Source of the DNA: Monarcha castaneiventris obscurior
Lineage: Eukaryota; Chordata; Aves; Passeriformes; Monarchidae
Reading direction: 5' to 3'
Assembly: GCA_026261815.1 (NCBI GenBank)
Contig: JAMPIT010000481.1
Coordinates: 4,711,501-4,775,500, forward strand
Length of the DNA: 64,000 nucleotides
The notes below the pieces were generated by a model that saw only the letters and a list, made by a program, of their open reading frames with translations, ran no database searches and was not told where the DNA came from. This document shows positions 22,180-34,000 of this stretch, piece by piece; positions within the stretch are counted from its first letter, which is position 1, and each line of letters begins with the position of its first letter. A program made the position numbers and the translations under genes.

Positions 22180-25100
22180 GGGCACCTCGGGGTGGCCACC
22201 GGGCACGGCCCGGGGCTGGCATTTAATGCAGCCGGGATGGATGTGCCCTGAGGACACCGCTCAGGTGGGGCTGAGCCACGGGGCTGAGATAAGGAAAGGC
22301 ACGGGAGGGATGGAAGGAGGGGAAAGGGTGGAAGGATTTTATTTTGCCTCTAGTAGCAAGATATAATCAACCTAGAGAGGAGAGCAAGGGAGAGAAAGGA
22401 GAAAATAAAAACCCGAAACAAAACAAAAAAAAAAAAACCCCGGAGATTTGCAAACCTACATTTGACAAACCCTAATTTGGGAAATTATTTTGTATATCAA
22501 ACATCTTTGATTCCTAATGATGAGCTGTTTTTCAAAGAGAAAAATGATCCCTGGTGAGCTTAGGAGAGAAGCGTAGCTCCATGGAACACTACTTATGGGC
22601 TTTATTAGATGTCCTATCAGATGTCAGGTTCATGGAGAATTAAGAGAAATTACACACTTTCTAAAACATGAGGAAACAGCCAACTTCTGGTGGCTTGGTT
22701 GGATCCCCCTGTGCTCTCCTGGGGCCCACGGCTGGGGGAGAGTTACAGCCAGCCAAGATTTCTAATGATCCCCTCACTTGGGTTTCCTTGCCTAAATGAG
22801 GATATGAGGACCAGGAGATTTGCAATTTGCTCTGGAAGGAAGGGAAAGTTGTTTAAGATCCCTGCTGGGGTACTCAGGAGCTCCTGTCCTTGTGCTCCCC
22901 CATCTCCACAACCCACAGACCTTGTGCTGTCCTGCTGCCAAGGGAGGCAACAGGGATAGAACAGGGGCTGTCCAGCATGAAAGAACCCTACAAACTGTGC
23001 CTTATCCACAAGAATTTAATTTTAAGCCCCTTTTAGAAATGACAAAATCCCCTCACTTTAAAAGTACAAATCAACTTTGCAGCACCTCCAACCTTTCCTT
23101 TCATTGCTTCCAAGGACGTGGTGGAAATCACCCTGTCAGGATATTTGTACCTACAGAGCAACACCCTGAGCCTGCCACGATGTGCAGCCCAAAAAATTGT
23201 TCCAAAACGTGTTGTGAGAAACCAATTTTCTCTGTACCAAGATGTTGTGCCCACAGAACGTGGCACGTGGTACAGGGATGTGCAAACTCCCCCATTTTTT
23301 GGTACAGATGCAGAATGGGCACCTGGGTGCCCACCTGAGTTCTTGCAGAGGAATCTCACACTGTACCAAACATCTCCACGTCTGACCTGCTTATTTCTCT
23401 CCCTGGCTACAAACTTCAGCTCAGTGCTGGCATTTAAAACCCCAGAGGACTGAGAAAAGGGTTACTGGGACCAAGGGGAAAAAAATCAGCATGTTTTTAA
23501 TGAGCTTTTCTTTGGTTTATAGTAGCTTTTGTAAATCCTCCCTGAGAATCGCAAGTTGCCAAATCTCCTCCCCAAAGATCCACGCTGGAGCTTCCAATGC
23601 CCCCAGGACTCATTTTAATACAACAGGTTCCAATAGAGTCAGAAAATGCCAGCGAGTGAGTGGGAGCCAGAGTCTACTTCAGCACACTTGGCTGGCCTTG
23701 CAGCTCTCTGAAATCTCTGTTTTCACTGGAGCTGGAAAAAAGATTTTTATCGTTTGAAAGCACGGCTCAGGTCCCAGAGCAAAGAGGCTTTAAGATGCTG
23801 TGAGCTCTGCTCAGTAGCTCAGAGATGGAGCACTGAGGGTGACCTGGAAGGGCTTTGGATCCTCCAGGGAGGCAGAGGGGACTCGTGTGGGACAGCCCAG
23901 CCTCACTCAGCCTCCTGAAAACTCCTTTTTCTCCTGAAAAAGCTTTCCTGGAGCAGTCTTCAGGTGTGAGATTCCAGTGGGAAATGACCTCCAGGTGCTG
24001 AATGTGTCCCACATCAGCGACCCAGTGTTCAGAGGAGCCTCTGCTTGCACAGCTCCCCAAACCATGAGGTGTTTTTGGCTGCTTTCCCTCGCCCCCAGCA
24101 CATCCCACCCTGCCCAAAAATCCACCCTCAGGTTTATCAAGAGCCCCAAGAAAACTCAAGGCACAGATAAAAAATGGACTCTGCCCTAGTGCAGCCACCT
24201 GGTAACTGCATCTCTCATCTTCCTTTATGGGACTGCCTTAACACTGAATAATCACAGCCCAGCTCTGGTCATGGCACAGTTTCACTCAAGAAAGGGAGAG
24301 GAGGTCTGGGATAAATGGGGTCTAAGTAAAGCTGTGGACATTTCATTCAGTGTCCAAATTATTATCACTGTCATCTGACTCAAAAATAAAAAAAATAAGC
24401 CCTTGAAAATGAAAAAGATACAGTATCCACCTGGATTTCTGAGAATTGTCCTGTTTGTCCCAAAATCAAATGTACAGCTTTACTTACAGTGGGATTTGTT
24501 TGTTGGCTTATTTCTAAACACCTAAAAACTTTTCTTCAAAATGTGAATTCAGTGTTAAATCCAGAAAACATCATTATTAAGTGCCTTGACAGAACACTTT
24601 CTGGGGTCTGTGGGCAAACTGCATTTCCCATCTGGACACTCCTGGGCTCCAAAATCTTTGCTCACCCTTGGCTTAACACTTCTTTTGTAGTACCAGGGAT
24701 CTGATCATATGCTCTGCTTCATCATTTATATGTCAGCACGACTGCTGGGGTTAGAGGGCTGTAAATTAACATAATTGAATGGTGAATCAAGCTCATTTAT
24801 TTCTACGTTCCCTCACGATGGGAGGAAAAATAAAAAGCTAAAATAAGTTTCATCCATGAACCCTCAAAAATTAGCTTTCCACCTGTAATGCACATCAGAA
24901 TCAGAGTTCCTTGCTGTTGAAAATATAGAATTAAACCAAAGCTGCCACCTGTCCTGGTGAAGGATGGATGTTAATGGATTGTTTTTGCAAGGAGGAGTTG
25001 GGCCATTTTGTCCATCTAATGATTTCCATGAAAGGAAAAATATTAAATATAAATATGTCCACGGGGGCCTCACTTGGAGGCTTTAACCAGGCAGCAGCAA

Positions 25101-26452
25101 ACTTTGCCATAGCATTTGCTTTGTACACTTTAATTTACTTCATTCCCAAGCTGGGAAAATAAGTTTAAGAGCCAGGCAAAATGGAAATACTTTTTATACT
25201 GAAAAGAGAGAAGCAAAAGATATGGAAAGACATGAGCCTGTCTTAGGAGCTGTTTTGTTACATGAACAATTCTCCACTGAACATTTACAAATGTTCAGTC
25301 TCTTCCAGGTAACCTAGGAATTAACTTGGAAGATTTAATTGTTGTCATTAGATTTTTTTCCCTTTTTTTTTTTTTTTCAAAATCTGAAAAAACAATCAAT
25401 GAAAACTCGTTTTGGTCATTTAAAAGTCTACAGGAAATGTCATGAATTTAATGTTTTGTTTCGTATTACAGGTTTTTATTTCATTATGATGTTGACAACT
25501 GGAGGTTTTTTCCTCCAAAAGGACATTTAACCCATAATGCCAAACAACAACTGAGCACCAGAAATTTCCAGGAATATTATTACCTGACAATATTTGTTTG
25601 GACTGGAAATATACTTCTCAACAGAATAAAAATACCCAATTTTCTACCCCCAATTTCAGATAAACACCATCTGGGCTGCCTCAAAATAAACAGAGTGCCT
25701 CAAATGTAGTTTCTATTAGGGAGAAATAATTTTAAATTAGTTTGTTGTGTCCCTGGCACAAAAACACTGCCTTGTCCTCAGCCTTGCAGCCACCCCATGG
25801 CACTGTACAGAGGGAAGGGAGACGTGGCCTCTGCTCCTGGGATTTTCCAGTTTGGCTCCATGTGAGGGGTGTGACAGAGGGAGATGCCACTGCAGGAGTT
25901 AGAGGCAGAGCTGGGAAGGGTTTCCAAGATCCAGGCAGAGATTTACATGGATAAATAGTTATTTTAAGAAAACATCTCATTCATTTACACAACTGTGGCA
26001 GTCCTCTTTAAATTCAGTAAACTGCTCTGCCCTGTGGTGAGAGAGATGACAGAAGAATTTAAATCAGGACAAACGTAATTGGTTAATCAGAGTTTAAGGA
26101 AAATCCTCTGCTCCCTAATAAGAGCTGGGACTCTGATTGCTGGAGCCCTGCATGGGATGCACCTGCAGCAGTGCTGGGCACCAAAACACCCCGGGAATTC
26201 CAGCTGCAGTTCAGGGAGTGACCTGGAGCTGATTCCTGTCCCAAAGATGTCATAACTCAGTGCAGTGACAAACCTCACCCCAAAAGCAAGGGGGCAGCGG
26301 GAACAGTGTGGGAGGGTGGCAGAAGGATTTTTGAGTCAGGTTCATGGAAATGCTGTGGCCCCACCAAATCCGGGAAACTTGGGAAATTCCCATCAGGGAA
26401 AGCTGACACCAAAGCATTTGGAGAAGCCATCAGGTTTGTAGGATGGCACAGG

Positions 26453-26926
26453 TGATGCCATGATGAATTTTGTCTTTTCTTTTATACCCCTGTTATACCT
26501 TTTTGCAACTTCTGTATTCTTGGTGCTTTTTTGCCTACATTCTTGGACTTGTTTGTTAAGCTAAGAGACTAAACATTTTAGAGGCTTCGTAGTTCGGGTG
26601 CCAGGGTGCCCAGAGCCCAAGGTCCTCTCCAGAACACATTTTGTAAACTAAGCTAGAACCATCCAGGGGAAGGTTCCTTGGGAGGGGGGGCTCATTTGAG
26701 CCTCTCATTGGGGAATATTTGATAGATATGCTAATTAGTAAGACCTAGAATGTAAGACCAGATCTAGAAGAGGGGGACTTTGCAGTGGGGATGGGGGGGT
26801 GCACAGAGGTGTATTCGACCTGTTCGTGGTGCACCTAAGGATCCTTACAATAAATACCAAGGTAAAACCCTTTTTCCCCTTCTAACCGTGTTCGCCTCTT
26901 GATTTTTAAGACCAGGAAAGGCATCA
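26453..26926 (+). mobile_element. Solo LTR of an endogenous retrovirus (copy 2, inverted relative to copy 1)
   Basis: A 474-bp element with the same TGATGCC/GGCATCA ends, flanked by direct repeats CAGG at 26,449-26,452 and 26,927-26,930. AATAAA lies at 26,849-26,854, about 397 bases into the element, consistent with a plus-strand U3-R-U5 order. Aligned by eye to the reverse complement of copy 1, I count four substitutions and one single-base indel. No internal coding region is present. Relative to TSHZ2, which is on the minus strand, this copy is antisense. Confidence 0.93.
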
Positions 26927-26930
26927 CAGG

Positions 26931-29716
26931 CACCACGACAAAGCTGTCCCAAAGCACAACACCATGCCAAGAGTACAGTGGGACATCGAACCCAGTGGGC
27001 AAACACAGCCAGGGTGACATTTACCTCTTGTAGCCAACTGGATTCACCAAAATAATTGTTAAAACGTGCCAGCAGGCCCCTGTGGCACAGCAGCCCCCGC
27101 TCAGTGTCCCTTTGCCAGGGCAGCACTGGTGGGGGCAGAGCAGGGGCTGCTCCAGGGCAGGGGTGGGAGCTGCAGGGGAAATGCAGGGCTGGGAGCAGCT
27201 CCCACATCCCAGAGCTGAGCAGGCAGCCCAGGAGAAAAACCCCTCTGTGGTGCCCCCATGCCACGCTCCCCACACATCCCCTGCTCACAGAAACCTCTCC
27301 ACAACAAATTGCTGCTCCCTCATTGCCAGGAAAGCTCCTGGCACAATTCTCTCCCTCCCAGTGCCCCCGGGCTGGGGGCTGAGGATGTTCTCCTAAATCA
27401 AGGGCAGCTTCCCTCAAAGCCACTCCACAAACAGTTCAGAGCCCCCAAGCTGCCCTGGACTGGTCCTTTGAGCCATGTTTGTGTTTGGGGACACAAAGGA
27501 GCCTTTAAAGTTCCTCCTGCTGATTCAATCCCCTCTGTCAGGAGAACATGCCTGCTAATGAATTATTTTGTCAATCCCTCCCTTTACAGAAGTGCCAGTG
27601 AGGTTCACACTGATGCAGGACACTGGAGCTGTCTGATTTTTTTTTGCCTCCTTTGAAAACTTTTTTTCACCTTTCCATTGGAAATTAGATTTTTAACTGA
27701 GGCAATCTTTCAGTAGAAAGGTATCTGCTTACTAGAGAAGTTGGGTTATTTTTCATTTTTCATCCAAAGGCCCCAGACATTCAAATCCCAGAAGTCTGGC
27801 GTTGAAAAAAAAATTCTCTGAGAAATAAAAAAGTTTTCATTGGAAATTCTTTTTCTTGGTAAAAAATAGCCACATAAATTAAAACCATTTTGAAATGCCT
27901 GATATGCACACATGAAGTACACACAATACACCAGTTCTAAACGGTCTTTGCAGTGAAATTTCCCTCTAATCCAGCTTGATTTTATATGTCTGCTTTGGCA
28001 GGGCAGTTAATCCTGTTGTGAAGAACAGAAAGCACTCAGGAGTGCACTTGAGAAACTGTTGTGAGCTTCCATCACCTTCACAAGCAGGAACTGCGTCTCA
28101 TTTGAATAAAATGTTATTATTTTACTGCTAAATTTGGTCAACATAAATATGCAGCTAAAGATGCCTTCTCAGCCAGAGTGAGGAGCTGGCTCTCACTGAG
28201 GGATGCCCACCCTCAGCAATCAAAGCATCACTCAGGGTTCCTGAGAAGCTGAACGTGTCAGGTTCCTGCAGCTTCACAGCTGAAGGTGGATTTCCAACCT
28301 CCAGATCGTTTTTGTGGCCTCCTCTAATTTTCCTTTTGAATATTCTCACATACTCCTGGAACGTAGGAATTTCACATCAGGACCCCATTAAAGCTTCATC
28401 TGAGAAGAGAATCTGCTCCTGGTTTGCTGGATTTATTTGTTTGATTCATAGTTTATTATTAATTTGCTTCTTACAGAATCACTGCACTCTGAAATCAGTG
28501 GAGGTGACTGCCCACCTCTCTCTACCTGTGCCTTGGAGTATTTGGAATCACAGATAAAATCCACATGCTCCATTCCTACAGGACTCACTTTATTTCAAAC
28601 AAATTCTGTTGGACTGAAGCCGCTTAACCTGAAAATTCCTACAGCTCCTACCTCTTGTCCTGGTTTTTCACTGCTCCACCAAGCCCCAGGTCACCTTGAG
28701 GCCCTCACCACATCTATTTCCCATCTTTGCTTGGATCATTGGCACAAATGCTGGATTTGTGTGAACAATACACCAGAGATCCACTGATGAGTCAGGATTT
28801 AAAACACCCAACAATGTCTGAACACCTAACGAGGCCAGACAGCAGCTGGACTAAGTCAAATGCCCTGGGGAAATCCAGGTACTGCTGTCCCAGTTCCCTT
28901 TCTGGAGCAGAAATGCAATCCTGTCAAGAAGACAGAATGTTTATATGACAAGATTTATATTCCTCCCTGCTGGCTGTCATTAATTGTATTTTACCCTCTA
29001 ATTCTTTGTTAATAAGGTTTGGGGTTAATCATGATGTTTTACTTGGATTCAGGGTCAGACTAAGTGGTCTGGTTTTTCCCTGGAAGCTTTTTAAAATACA
29101 GGTCAGAGGTTGAGAAGCTCTAAGGGACATTTAAGGTCCTTATAAGAATGATTTCCTGTAGTAAAACATCAAAAGTGAAATCTTGGTGCTACTGAAGTGG
29201 ATGGGAAAACTCTGATTTGCCTCAGTTGTGAAGGAAAATTTCACTGAAAACTGTAAAGCTAAAAAAATAACTGAAAATATGAACACTAAATTTAGCTTAA
29301 CACTAAAAAAGAACACTAAATGGCAAGTGTTATTTGCCTCTAGATCCTTCCAGCTGTGAAATAAAATGTCAAACTTTTGTGGAAACCAGAAAAAAAGAGT
29401 TGAAAATCCAATTTCTCATTGAAAAAAATGTTTTACATGGGAAATTTTCAATCAGGAAAATTTCTACTCCAGTCTCTAACCACTCCAGTGCAATTCCTGT
29501 CTGAAGAGTCCTGCAGTTACCCAAGTGTCCCTCACAGAGCAATAGATACTCTACAGCTCTAGGTCTTACAACTCTCAAATTGCAGCCATTTCCCGAGTTT
29601 TTGATCCACAGAAATGTTTGTCATCAGCTAAAACTCAACCAGAGCAGCCATTCCAGGCTCTGAATCAGAATAAAAGGTAATTTGGAGCACAATACAAAAA
29701 GGGAGTGGTTTTTTGT
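26931..29716. other. Non-coding stretch, no gene seen
   Basis: GC-rich 27,060-27,400 gives overlapping frames on both strands. The 192-aa minus-strand frame (26,845-27,423) enters LTR copy 2, so it cannot be a conserved gene as read. The rest is AT-rich unique sequence. Confidence 0.65.
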
Positions 29717-29938
29717 AGGAAGAAAAGAAAAGAAAAGGGAAAAGGGAAAAGGGAAAGGGGAAAAGGGAAAAAAAGGGAAAAGGGAAAGGGGAAAAGGGAA
29801 AAAAGGGAAAAGGGAAAAGGGAAAAGGGAAAGGGGAAAAGGGAAAAAAAGGGAAAAGGGAAAAGGGAAAGGGGAAAAGGGAAAAAAAGGGAAAAGGGAAA
29901 AGGAAAAGGGAAAAGGGAAAAGGAAAAGGGAAAAGGAG
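29717..29938 (+). repeat. 222-bp homopurine tract, (A3-7 G3-4)n
   Basis: Every base from 29,717 to 29,938 is A or G on the plus strand. The core alternates GGG or GGGG with A3-A7 and shows a higher-order pattern (AAAAGGGAAAGGGG recurring). Many overlapping G3-N1-7 motifs predict plus-strand G-quadruplexes, and the mirror-like purine tract could form H-DNA triplex. The Lys/Gly/Glu-only frames translated here (about 89 aa in two frames) are not genes. Confidence 0.95.
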
Positions 29939-30409
29939 TGGGCTGGGGTGATTATTTATGAGAAATCAAAATAGTTTGATACATGTTCCACACATTCACT
30001 CAGTTTTGTTAAACATGAACTGAATGTTCTCCAACTGCTGGAGCGGCAACTGGAGGAAAAGACATTCCAGTGATAGAAATTTGCTTAAATATATGTTATA
30101 TCAACATATATCACCATGTATTTATATGCCTATGTACACACATGGGCTTGGTTGAGGATTTTTGTGAGATATCACCGGGATCACCTTCAAAAAAAAAAAA
30201 GGCAAACCAAAAAAAACCTCAACCTCTACAGCAAAACATCTGCACTTGCTATTCCAGATACAGACACCCAGGAGAGCATAAATTTCCCTGAATAGATGTA
30301 TTGTTTTACCATTTATTTCCTCACCTCCTCAAAATGCCTGCTCATCTGAATTTCCAATATATTAGCTGTATTTGGTGTGTGTGCACGGTTCCCCTCCACT
30401 ACACCGGAG

Positions 30410-30600
30410 CAGATTAGTGCTCGTTCGCCTCTTCCCTTGCTTCTCTTCAGATCGTTACACATGACAAAACAACTGTCCTAATTACAGCGAGTGTTCCCAG
30501 CTCTGTCACCGTGACAATTACTGCAATGAGGGCTCAATATCTGCAGCAGACAGTAAAGTATTACTGCAGTTGTGTTTGATAGTGCTCAATTGTCCCCCGG
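30410..30600. promoter_or_regulatory. Candidate conserved non-coding element
   Basis: Repeat-free block containing CTAATTACAG, a CACCGTGACAATTACTGCA segment and TATTACTGCAGTTG. The ATTACTGCA word occurs twice about 40 bases apart. It has no coding signal. Its texture resembles vertebrate developmental enhancers, but conservation is untested. Confidence 0.25.
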
Positions 30601-31023
30601 AGGATTCTCCCGAGCAGCCTCTGCCGTGGGGCGAGGCTCCCCCAGAACCCACCCGGCTTCAGGAGGTCACCGAGGTTTGGCTGAGGAGCAGCACGGGTTT
30701 GGGGATGCAGAGGAGAGGAACATTTGTGGATGAGGTGGGGTTTTTCCAGCAGGGCTGGGCAGAGCAGCTCCTCTCTCTCTCAGCCAGAGAGGCTGCACCC
30801 AGCCCTTCCCGAGTCTCCACAGCAGCAGGAGGAATTTTGGAGATATTCCCTCCTTCCCCTGCTTGCATTTGCAGCCTGGCAAGCGGATACTGCTCCAGAA
30901 GGGGTAAAAGACCAGACCCAAAGCCACCCCTCCGAGCTGACATCCCTGCCATCCCCACATCCCTGTGTCCCTCGGAGCTGCTGCCACAGCAGCGGCTCCC
31001 CTGTCCTGGAGGATTTCTCGGGT

Positions 31024-31046
31024 GTTTGTTTGTTTGTTTGTTTGTT
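31024..31046. repeat. (GTTT)n microsatellite
   Basis: Nearly six perfect GTTT units. It produces a CLFVCLFV or NKQTNKQT string in translated frames, which shows those frames are not genes. Confidence 0.9.
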
Positions 31047-34000
31047 CACACGAGCTGATCCATCCACACCCTGCAGCGGATCCTAAGGGACGGCCCTGCT
31101 CTGACAGCCCCTCTCCAGTGATGCTGGACACCTTTAACCCCACTTGCCTCCCCTGTCAGCCTCTGCAATCCCAGCTAATCAGACAGGGATTTTAGCTGTT
31201 TCCAAAGGCAATATCTTGACCTACACCACATTCCCTTCATCCTAAGTGACGAAGATGATGTTCTCTGCATTTATAGTCCATTACATTCCTGAGGCTGATT
31301 CATTCAGATGTTCTCCTTTTAAAACCCATAAACAATGCAGAACCAGGACCTGTGTAACCACCTCACTTGAGCAGAGACAGGAATGCAGGGCCCTAATATT
31401 GAATATTGATCATGGAAGGCTAATGCTGCCCCAGTTAACTTGGCATGACCTGAGCAGTGTACTTAAAGTCTGGATTTCTAATTTTCCTTGGTCAGGAATA
31501 AAGCAATATCTTATTTACCAGATAACATCTTTATTATAAGCATCTTGCACAGCCTTTCCACTTCAGCCCACATGGGTTTCTTCTGCTCTTGGCGTGGATC
31601 AATGAAGTCAATATTTCTGACTGCAAAGCTTTGTATGACTTACACATATTTAAAAGGATAAATCCCAATCAACAACTCCTCTGCTTGAACATAACCATTA
31701 TAATCCTTATCTTTGATCCTTTGGGCTACAGCAGGCAGGGAAAGGAAGGAGTACATCTCTCCAGCTCTCAGGAAATAGTTATGATGACAGCAGGAGATAA
31801 ACAACATTGCCTGGGTTTGCTGGCTGGAATTTCTCCAGCAAAACCAGTAAGGGGTGCTACAGTTTCACGAGTCCGAACTGGCCAGAGAGCCCTCAAACTG
31901 GTGTGACAATCCCTTAGGTACCAAAATGTCTAAATGCTCTGCAGCCAAGCTCCTGAGCTTCTCCAGCACCAGGACAGACAGCAGGAGATTTGTTTCACAC
32001 GTGGGGAAATCGAGGCATGTTAGAATAATATCTCCATGATGATATTCCCATGGAAGGAAGGGGAAGAGGGGCAGAGCCACAGCTCCATTTAGCACAACTC
32101 GACTTTTTTACCAGATGAGATGAAGTTACATAAATCAAGCTGGGGAACTGCCTAAGTTATGTCAAGGGAGTTGAATTTAATCACTCTAAGGCTCGTTTTA
32201 GTCCTGTGAATTTCGAATGCTACAACCAGCCTTCCTTCAGCATATGGAGGACACCGAAGTTCAAAGCAAGCACATTTCAGCTGGAGGGTTTCACTTTTGA
32301 GGGTTAAGTTGTTGGCCCACCCCACATTTTGCTGCTACACCACCAAATCCCACTAATACAGATGCAGTTTGTGCTGCCAAAAGAGTGGTTTTAGCAGCAA
32401 AGCTTTTACTAGTTCCCTAAATGAAATAAGCTCCATCAGCAAAATCCCTTTGGTTTAGTACAGCTGAACCTGTGCTGAAGGTTGTACCAACATACAAGTG
32501 CTATAAAAAAAATAAAAAGAATGACAACCCTAACCAAAATTATTGTGCCAACACAAGGTTTTACTGACTTTAAGGGCTCCTTTGGAGAAATTTTAACAGA
32601 AAAGTTAAATAGGGGAAAGAGGAAGGTAAACAGGGTGGGAGGGCAGGGAAAAGAATGAAAAAAGGATTCCTTTTGGCCCAGTAGTCGAAGTATTTTCTGA
32701 AGTTCTTGCTTTGCTCTGGAAACAGCCAAGCAACTTCAAAAGGCGTGTTTGTTTTATTGAGAGATCTCACAGATCTTTTGATTTGGTGCCATATGTCCCA
32801 GTCCTACTCACTTCTAGTCAGGGTGAACCAGCTGAGGTCAGAGAAGCTCCTCCATGGGAAAAGGACACGAGGAAAGGACCAGGCCCTCGTCCTCAGCAAG
32901 GCTTTAATCAGAGCTTAAAACTAAACTCAGTATTTGCCAAAAGGGGCAGCAGCAGAGAGCCCAGGAAAATCTGTCCTGGTTTTGGTTTGCAGGAGGCAGA
33001 GTTAGAAACTCCACTCTGGTTCCTTTGTTCAGCCAAGGAAGGAACAAAACTGCAGTAGCTGCAACTGTAATTAGTTTTGTTCTTTTTTCTTTCAAGTGTG
33101 TCCATTTCTCACAGACTTTACACATTTATAGGCAGGAAAAGTTTCTCTTCTGCAGAGAGCTTCCAAAATGGTCTGTGCTAAAGTTATTTCACACATATTA
33201 CACTGGCACTTTCCATACTATGTGAATATCAGCATTTTAACATTGGGGCATCTCCTCACTATTTGCATTTATAGCAGACTTTGGAAGATTGAGTTATAAA
33301 AAAGAGGCTGTCTTTGAGTCATGCTTAGTCTAAACTGCTCAACGAGGTAACAGTTTTCAAAACTGCAACCGTAAACCAGATAGTCCTCGAAAAAAGAAAA
33401 AGAAACAGCAGAGAGAAATAAAATTGTATGGACATCTTGTGCAGAGATTATTTCTTAATGTGTGCATGTAAAATACTCAGCAGGATGGATGTTTCTGCTG
33501 CCTTTGGTTCCCACTGCAATACAAACCATTAGAACAATTTATCACTCCTTTTATACAGGCAGAAAACTTCAGACCTGAGAGGAGGGAGGGAATAGGGTCT
33601 GGAGAGTGAAAAGCTCTTTTGACCTAATCTGTGCTTATCCCCAGGAATGAATTCAGTGCTGAAGCTCCAGAGATCAGCAGCAAAAGAGGAAATAATTCTG
33701 GTTGATTTTCAACTCCACTTCTTGGGCCTCTCTCCCCACTAATTGGGAATTTCAGCAGATCACAGAGCAAATCAAACAGATTTTGTTATGGCCTCAAAAA
33801 CATTCCTGATGACATAGAAAAACAGTTCCCCTTTGGTTTAAACACCCAAATGATTGCTGATCATAAGGACATAACCCAGTGATGCTCATGTGCTGCACAG
33901 ACCAAGTTGCTTTGTAATGCAGACTTTTCTCAGAAATTAATTTATGACAAAGGTTGTCTGAATTGAGTATGAACTTTTACATCTGGTTCAGGGTCTAAAA

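Larger units (their letters stand above)
21096..26448. other. Non-coding stretch between a CR1 copy and LTR copy 2
   Basis: Contains the homeodomain-rich block and the minus-strand quadruplex motif described separately. At 22,820-23,370 several overlapping frames occur on both strands (up to 172 aa) without domain features. Nothing else recognized. Confidence 0.65.

Noticed and set aside
26845..27423. 192-residue open frame on the minus strand
   Set aside because: It reads into LTR copy 2 and ends there; the same C-terminal residues appear at LTR copy 1. It is a chance frame joined to an LTR.
29682..29974. Lys/Gly/Glu-rich 89-residue frames
   Set aside because: They are translations of the homopurine tract in two frames, with no coding constraint.
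30570..31058. 162-residue plus-strand frame
   Set aside because: It ends in the GTTT microsatellite and overlaps open frames on the opposite strand; no protein features.
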